Assembly: GCF_040049275.1 (NCBI RefSeq)
Contig: NZ_JBDZDT010000008.1
Coordinates: forward strand, 124,001 to 188,000
DNA from: Aquabacter sp040049275
Lineage (GTDB): Bacteria; Pseudomonadota; Alphaproteobacteria; Rhizobiales; Xanthobacteraceae
Length of the DNA stretch: 64,000 nt
Direction: 5' to 3'
The notes under the pieces were generated by a model. It was not told the origin of the DNA, did not search any database, and saw only the letters and a program-made list of their open reading frames with translations. Positions 60,296 through 64,000 of this stretch are shown piece after piece. The position numbers and the translations under genes were made by a program. Each line of letters begins with the position of its first letter. The stretch's first letter is position 1.

Positions 60296-61225
60296 TTGTC
60301 GGACCGGACGCGCGAGTTTGCGGACCAGCATCTGAGGACTTTCCTGCGTGTCGCGGAACTCGGCAGCCTGCACAAGGCTGCAGGGCTCATCGGCGTATCG
60401 CAGCCCGCGCTCAGCAAGCAGATGAGCACCCTCGAGAGCAGCCTTGGCGTGCGGCTGTTCCGGCGCACCACGCGCGGCGTCACACTGACGCCGCAGGGCG
60501 AAATCCTGTTCGGGCGGCTGCAGCCGGTGTTCGACGAGATCGATACCGCCGTGCTGGAGCTCGACCGGGGGACGCCGTGTCTCCAGGGCGAGATCGTGTT
60601 CGGCGCGATCGAAACCTTCAGCTTCATCGATCGGATCTGGGATCTCGTCGCCACGCTGTCTAAGAAGAACCCCTTGCTCTCCGTGGGGATCAAGCAATTC
60701 AGCAGCTCGGTCATCGTCAACAAGGTTTCGACCGGCGAGTTCGACTTCGGCATCGTGCACGAGAATGCGGACTTTCCGCCCGACATCCAGCAGACCCCGC
60801 TGTTCCGGGAGAAGCTGGCCATTGTCTTCTCGCCTCGGCATTTCGATGAGGCGGTGATTTCAGGCTATCCTGAATGGCCGAAGGGCGTCTCCCTGATCTC
60901 GTTCGACGCCGGCTCGGCGCTCGGCCGGCTGGTGCGCAACCACAACAAGAACCACGGCATCGCGATCAGGATCGAGACCAACTCGGTGCAATATTTGCTG
61001 GATGCGACGGCCCGCGGGCTCGGCGTGACCATCCTTCCGGAATTCTTTCCGATCGCCTTGTCACGCGACCATGATCTGGCACGCTGCTACTCGCCTTTCC
61101 TCAACACCATTCGCGGCAATGTGCTCATCCAGCGCCGGCGAGGTGGACTCTCGCCGCAGGCGAAAGCGCTCATGCAGCATGTGACGGCGATGTTCGCGAA
61201 CGGCGACCAGCAGGCTCCCCGATGA
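60296..61225 (+). CDS. LysR-family transcriptional regulator
   Basis: 309 residues. The start is TTG 60296, supported by GGAGG at 60286-60290 and the family N-terminus (SDRTREFADQHLRTFLRVAE). The winged helix (GSLHKAAGLIGVSQPALSKQ, MSTLESSLGVRLFRRTTRGV) and effector domain (GEFDFGIVHENAD, ATARGLGVTILPEFFPIALS) are typical. It is divergent from the GATase-redoxin-MOSC operon and most likely regulates it. Confidence 0.92.
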   Translation: MSDRTREFADQHLRTFLRVAELGSLHKAAGLIGVSQPALSKQMSTLESSLGVRLFRRTTRGVTLTPQGEILFGRLQPVFDEIDTAVLELDRGTPCLQGEIVFGAIETFSFIDRIWDLVATLSKKNPLLSVGIKQFSSSVIVNKVSTGEFDFGIVHENADFPPDIQQTPLFREKLAIVFSPRHFDEAVISGYPEWPKGVSLISFDAGSALGRLVRNHNKNHGIAIRIETNSVQYLLDATARGLGVTILPEFFPIALSRDHDLARCYSPFLNTIRGNVLIQRRRGGLSPQAKALMQHVTAMFANGDQQAPR

Positions 61226-61432
61226 AAGCGCCGTGCAGGCGGCAGGAGATGGCGGCACCCGAATATCAAAGGAGTACTGTGCCTCTCCAATTGGATAAAG
61301 AGCCGTCCCTTTCGACAAGCTGAAAGTGATCCGAGGACCCCTAAAATCACGTAGGGTAATCTCTTAAGCGCGATCCACGCGAATTGCATAGATCTGGCCT
61401 GTCGACTGGCCCACAGCTTTCGGGAGACGGGC

Positions 61433-62788
61433 ATGAAGATCGCTATCGTCCATGAATGGCTGATCACCTATGCAGGCTCCGAAAAGGTATTGGCTGCTAT
61501 GCTGGAGGAGTTCCCGGACGCGGAACTCTTTTGCCTGATCGACTATCTTCCCGAGGAAGACCGCAAGCGACTCGGCGGACGCCATCCGAAAACGACCTGG
61601 CTCCAGCATATTCCCCACATCCGTAAATGGTACCGCTACTTCCTGCCGCTCATGCCCCTGGCAATCGAGCAGCACAATATGTCGAATTATGATGTCGTCA
61701 TCTCCAACAGCCATGCAGTTGCAAAGGGCGTTATTACCGGCCCGGATCAACTGCACCTGTGCTACTGCTACAGCCCGATGCGCTATGCCTGGGATCTGCA
61801 GGAACACTATCTTCGTGAGAAAAGTAATGGCAAAGGGGCGATTGGAATAGCCGCGCGAATAATTCTCCATCGCATGCGCATGTGGGACACGCGTACCGCC
61901 TTTAGCGTGGATCATTTCATCGCGTGCTCCAGTTATATTTCACGCCGCATCGCCAAGGCTTATCGCCGAAATTCGATCGTGATCTATCCCAACGTTGATA
62001 TCGATGCCTTTCCCCCCGGTAATGAGAAAGGCGAATATTACATTACGTCTTCACGCTTCGTTCCATATAAGAAAGTCGACCTTATCGTCGAAGCTTTTTC
62101 ACGCATGCCGGATCGCCGACTGCTTGTCGTCGGAACCGGGCCGGAGATGCGGCGGGTGAGATCGCTTGCGACCGAGAACATATCCATACTCGGCTTCCAG
62201 GAGCATTCGGACCTGCTGCGGCTCTTGCAGGGCGCGAAGGCGTTTATCTTTGCCGCGGAGGAGGACTTCGGCATCGCCCCCCTGGAAGCCCAGGCCTGCG
62301 GGGTGCCGGTCCTAGCCTTCGAGCGAGGCGGCGCCAGCGAAACGGTGCTGGATGGCGTCACGGGCCTTCATTTCAGCGAACAGTCCGCTGCCGCGATCCG
62401 CGACATCGTGGAAGTATTTGAACGCATGCCCTCGCACACGTTCGACCCCGCCCGCATCAGGGCGCATGCGGAGCGCTTCTCCACGCGGACATTCAAGAAG
62501 AATTTCCGCGCATTCGTGGAGCACGCCTGGCGGCTGCATCGGGAGCGCCTGGCCTCCCAGAAAGGCTTCGCGGAATTCCCCACGCTCCAGCGGTCGATAA
62601 ACGACGGGGATCTCGTCGAGAGTATCCGCCATTCGAGCGCCGAGCCCGCCGACATCCTCGAGACGATACCGGCCGCTTCTCATGGCGATGGTCTTCAGCC
62701 GGAAACTCATCCTCCTTCAGCCGATACCGAACCGTTGGACCGGAAGGAAAAGCTGCGGGAAATCCATTATGTCGAGAGCGCGCCATGA
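61433..62788 (+). CDS. GT4-family glycosyltransferase
   Basis: 451 residues with a GGGAGACGGG site before ATG 61433. The N-terminal Rossmann half begins MKIAIVHEWLITYAGSEKVL. LCYCYSPMRYAWDL and the C-terminal donor-binding half (YYITSSRFVPYKKVDLIVEA, LLVVGTGPEMRRVR, EEDFGIAPLEAQACGVPVLA with the E-x7-E motif, GGASETVLDGVTG) are typical GT4, retaining. It probably transfers mannose, fucose or rhamnose from a nucleotide donor onto a lipid-linked surface polysaccharide. An extra ~60-residue tail of low conservation follows. It overlaps gmd by 4 nt. Confidence 0.92.
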   Translation: MKIAIVHEWLITYAGSEKVLAAMLEEFPDAELFCLIDYLPEEDRKRLGGRHPKTTWLQHIPHIRKWYRYFLPLMPLAIEQHNMSNYDVVISNSHAVAKGVITGPDQLHLCYCYSPMRYAWDLQEHYLREKSNGKGAIGIAARIILHRMRMWDTRTAFSVDHFIACSSYISRRIAKAYRRNSIVIYPNVDIDAFPPGNEKGEYYITSSRFVPYKKVDLIVEAFSRMPDRRLLVVGTGPEMRRVRSLATENISILGFQEHSDLLRLLQGAKAFIFAAEEDFGIAPLEAQACGVPVLAFERGGASETVLDGVTGLHFSEQSAAAIRDIVEVFERMPSHTFDPARIRAHAERFSTRTFKKNFRAFVEHAWRLHRERLASQKGFAEFPTLQRSINDGDLVESIRHSSAEPADILETIPAASHGDGLQPETHPPSADTEPLDRKEKLREIHYVESAP

Positions 62789-63867
62789 AGACAGTGAAGA
62801 CAGCGCTGATTACGGGCATTACCGGCCAGGACGGCCCCTATCTGGCACGCCTCCTCCTTCAAAAGGGGTATCAGGTCCATGCCACCTACAGGCGATCCAG
62901 CTCTGCAACCTTTTGGCGCCTGGAGTATCTCGGAATCCAGGATCACGAGAACCTGCATATCGTAAATCACGACATTACGGACTTCGGCGGCACCATTCGG
63001 CTTCTGCAGGAATGCCAACCCGACGAAGTCTATAATCTCGCGGCGCAGACCTTTGTGGGCAGCTCCTTTGAGCAACCGTCGCAGACGTCACAGATCACCG
63101 GCATGGGCGTTCTGAACCTGCTTGAAGCCGTCCGAATCGTAAACCCGCGCATTCGCTTCTACCAGGCATCGTCGGCGGAGATGTTCGGCAAGGTGCAGGC
63201 CATGCCCCAGACCGAGGAAACACCCTTCTATCCGCGAAGTTCTTATGGCGTCGCAAAGCTGTTCGCGCATTGGATGACCATAAACTATCGTGAATCTTAT
63301 GGAATCTTCACGGGTATCGGAATTCTCTTCAATCACGAGTCACCCCTGAGGGGCTTGGAGTTCGTGACCAGGAAGATCACCTCTTCCGTCGCCGCGATCA
63401 AATACGGAGCGCAGGAGAAACTGGCTCTCGGCACCCTCGACACGTACCGGGATTGGGGGTTCGCGGGGCATTATGTGGAAGGGATCTGGGCCACCCTGCA
63501 GGCGGACCAGCCGGACACTTACATATTTGCGACCAACACGACGAAATCCGTGCGCTCATTTGCGGCCATGGCGTTCCAGGCGGCGGGGATAGCGCTTGTG
63601 TGGCGGGGAGCCGGAGCGTCCGAGCGCGGCTACTGCGCGGAAACGGGGCGAGAACTGGTCTATGTGGATCCCGCGCTGAGGCGCCCCGCGGAGGTCGATA
63701 TCCTGCAGGGTGATCTTGATAAGGCTTTGCGGCTGCTCGGGTGGCGTCCCAAGACCTCGGTCGAGGAGCTGTGCAGCGCGATGGTCGAAGCCGATCTCAT
63801 CCGCGCCGAGACCAAGCATAGAAGAAGCGAGATCTGCACGCCCGCAGCGCGCTCCTCGGCGGCGTGA
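62785..63867 (+). CDS. gmd: GDP-mannose 4,6-dehydratase
   Basis: 360 residues of the extended SDR fold. TALITGITGQDGPYLARLLL (6-25), YRRSSS (35-40), DEVYNLAAQTFVGSSFEQP, ASSAEMFGKVQ (128-138), SSYGVAKLFAHW with Tyr154/Lys158, and HESPLRGLEFVTRKI are hallmark Gmd segments. It converts GDP-D-mannose to GDP-4-keto-6-deoxymannose for GDP-rhamnose or GDP-fucose synthesis. The expected next enzyme (GDP-6-deoxymannose reductase) is not in the window. The 4-nt overlap with the GT4 gene ties donor synthesis to transfer. Confidence 0.94.
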   Translation: MKTVKTALITGITGQDGPYLARLLLQKGYQVHATYRRSSSATFWRLEYLGIQDHENLHIVNHDITDFGGTIRLLQECQPDEVYNLAAQTFVGSSFEQPSQTSQITGMGVLNLLEAVRIVNPRIRFYQASSAEMFGKVQAMPQTEETPFYPRSSYGVAKLFAHWMTINYRESYGIFTGIGILFNHESPLRGLEFVTRKITSSVAAIKYGAQEKLALGTLDTYRDWGFAGHYVEGIWATLQADQPDTYIFATNTTKSVRSFAAMAFQAAGIALVWRGAGASERGYCAETGRELVYVDPALRRPAEVDILQGDLDKALRLLGWRPKTSVEELCSAMVEADLIRAETKHRRSEICTPAARSSAA

Positions 63868-63924
63868 TCGCGCGCAAGATCTGTCCCGCGCAAGCGCTGT
63901 GAGACAAGCGACCGGCGTAAACGG

Positions 63925-63959
63925 GTGGATTGGGCAGGCCGAAAACCTGCCCAATCCAC
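63925..63959. terminator. perfect 14-bp hairpin between convergent genes
   Basis: GTGGATTGGGCAGG (63925-63938) pairs perfectly with CCTGCCCAATCCAC (63946-63959) around a CCGAAAA loop. It lies 57 bp after gmd and 13 bp beyond the stop of the minus-strand gene at the right edge, so it can end both transcripts. There is no T tract. Confidence 0.7.
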
Positions 63960-63972
63960 TGCCCGCGCCAAT

Positions 63973-64000
63973 TCAGACCTTGTACTCATAGAGCAGCCGG
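63973..64000 (-). CDS. C-terminal end of a minus-strand gene (cut by window edge)
   Basis: The reverse strand at the right edge reads RLLYEYKV and then TGA at 63973-63975, just beyond a convergent-type hairpin. Only eight codons are visible, so no family can be given. The position beside gmd suggests another polysaccharide gene. Confidence 0.45.

Overview
The window reads as high-GC, gene-dense chromosomal DNA of an alphaproteobacterium, most likely a Hyphomicrobiales/Xanthobacteraceae-type facultative chemolithotroph. The reasons are a complete form I aerobic CO dehydrogenase cluster, an ethylmalonyl-CoA-type methylsuccinyl-CoA dehydrogenase, Bug-type solute binding proteins, EmrAB and RND pumps, and a CCCGGGCTTGACCC-type palindromic repeat common in this order. 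The taxon is inferred from content only. No rRNA, tRNA, CRISPR array, prophage or intact insertion sequence was seen.

Layout. 1-11966: a catabolic locus. A minus-strand run holds an Ldh-type oxidoreductase, an HD protein, a LigI-like amidohydrolase, an isocitrate/isopropylmalate-type dehydrogenase, a 2-oxoglutarate dehydrogenase E1 paralogue and an IclR regulator (cut by the window edge). Divergent from it lie methylsuccinyl-CoA dehydrogenase, a mesaconyl/itaconyl-CoA hydratase and a CitE-like lyase, followed by a convergent Bug binding protein. Together they look like a route from a methyl-branched 2-hydroxy or 2-oxo dicarboxylate through methylsuccinyl-CoA to pyruvate plus acetyl-CoA. This route is inferred and may be undescribed. 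12756-22091: an MHYT-LytTR regulator (CoxC type) and coxMSLDEFG plus a small membrane protein. CoxL carries the AYRCSFR loop of true CO-oxidising enzymes. Three TTnnnG-like direct repeats about 20 bp apart lie upstream of coxM. 22169-25037: a GGDEF-EAL protein between two insertion-sequence scars (IS21-like and IS5-like), and a small helical protein.

25363-37317: efflux and stress. An RND pump with its fusion protein lies divergent from an ECF sigma/anti-sigma/Spy-like trio. Then come a divergent AraC regulator/MFS exporter pair and a marR-emrA-emrB operon. 37459-46560: amino-acid catabolism. tdh-kbl (threonine to glycine) are divergent from an XRE-cupin regulator and a DadA-like dehydrogenase across a 32-bp operator palindrome. 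Next is a minus-strand operon of a DUF3100-like transporter, a small membrane partner, an M20 hydrolase, LysR and a 3-hydroxyisobutyrate-dehydrogenase-family enzyme.

47134-56372: an orphan type VI secretion VgrG island. It has a DUF2169-pentapeptide fusion, a second pentapeptide protein, a PAAR-like DUF4150 protein, VgrG with an unusual Gly-rich linker and AT-richer tail, and a TPR-glycosyltransferase-like protein. No obvious toxin, immunity or structural T6SS gene is present. 56592-64000: a nitrilase/HxlR divergent pair with tandem operators, an operon of GATase-like, redoxin and MOSC proteins with a divergent LysR, then a GT4 glycosyltransferase and GDP-mannose 4,6-dehydratase (surface polysaccharide). 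The end of a convergent gene lies at the right edge.
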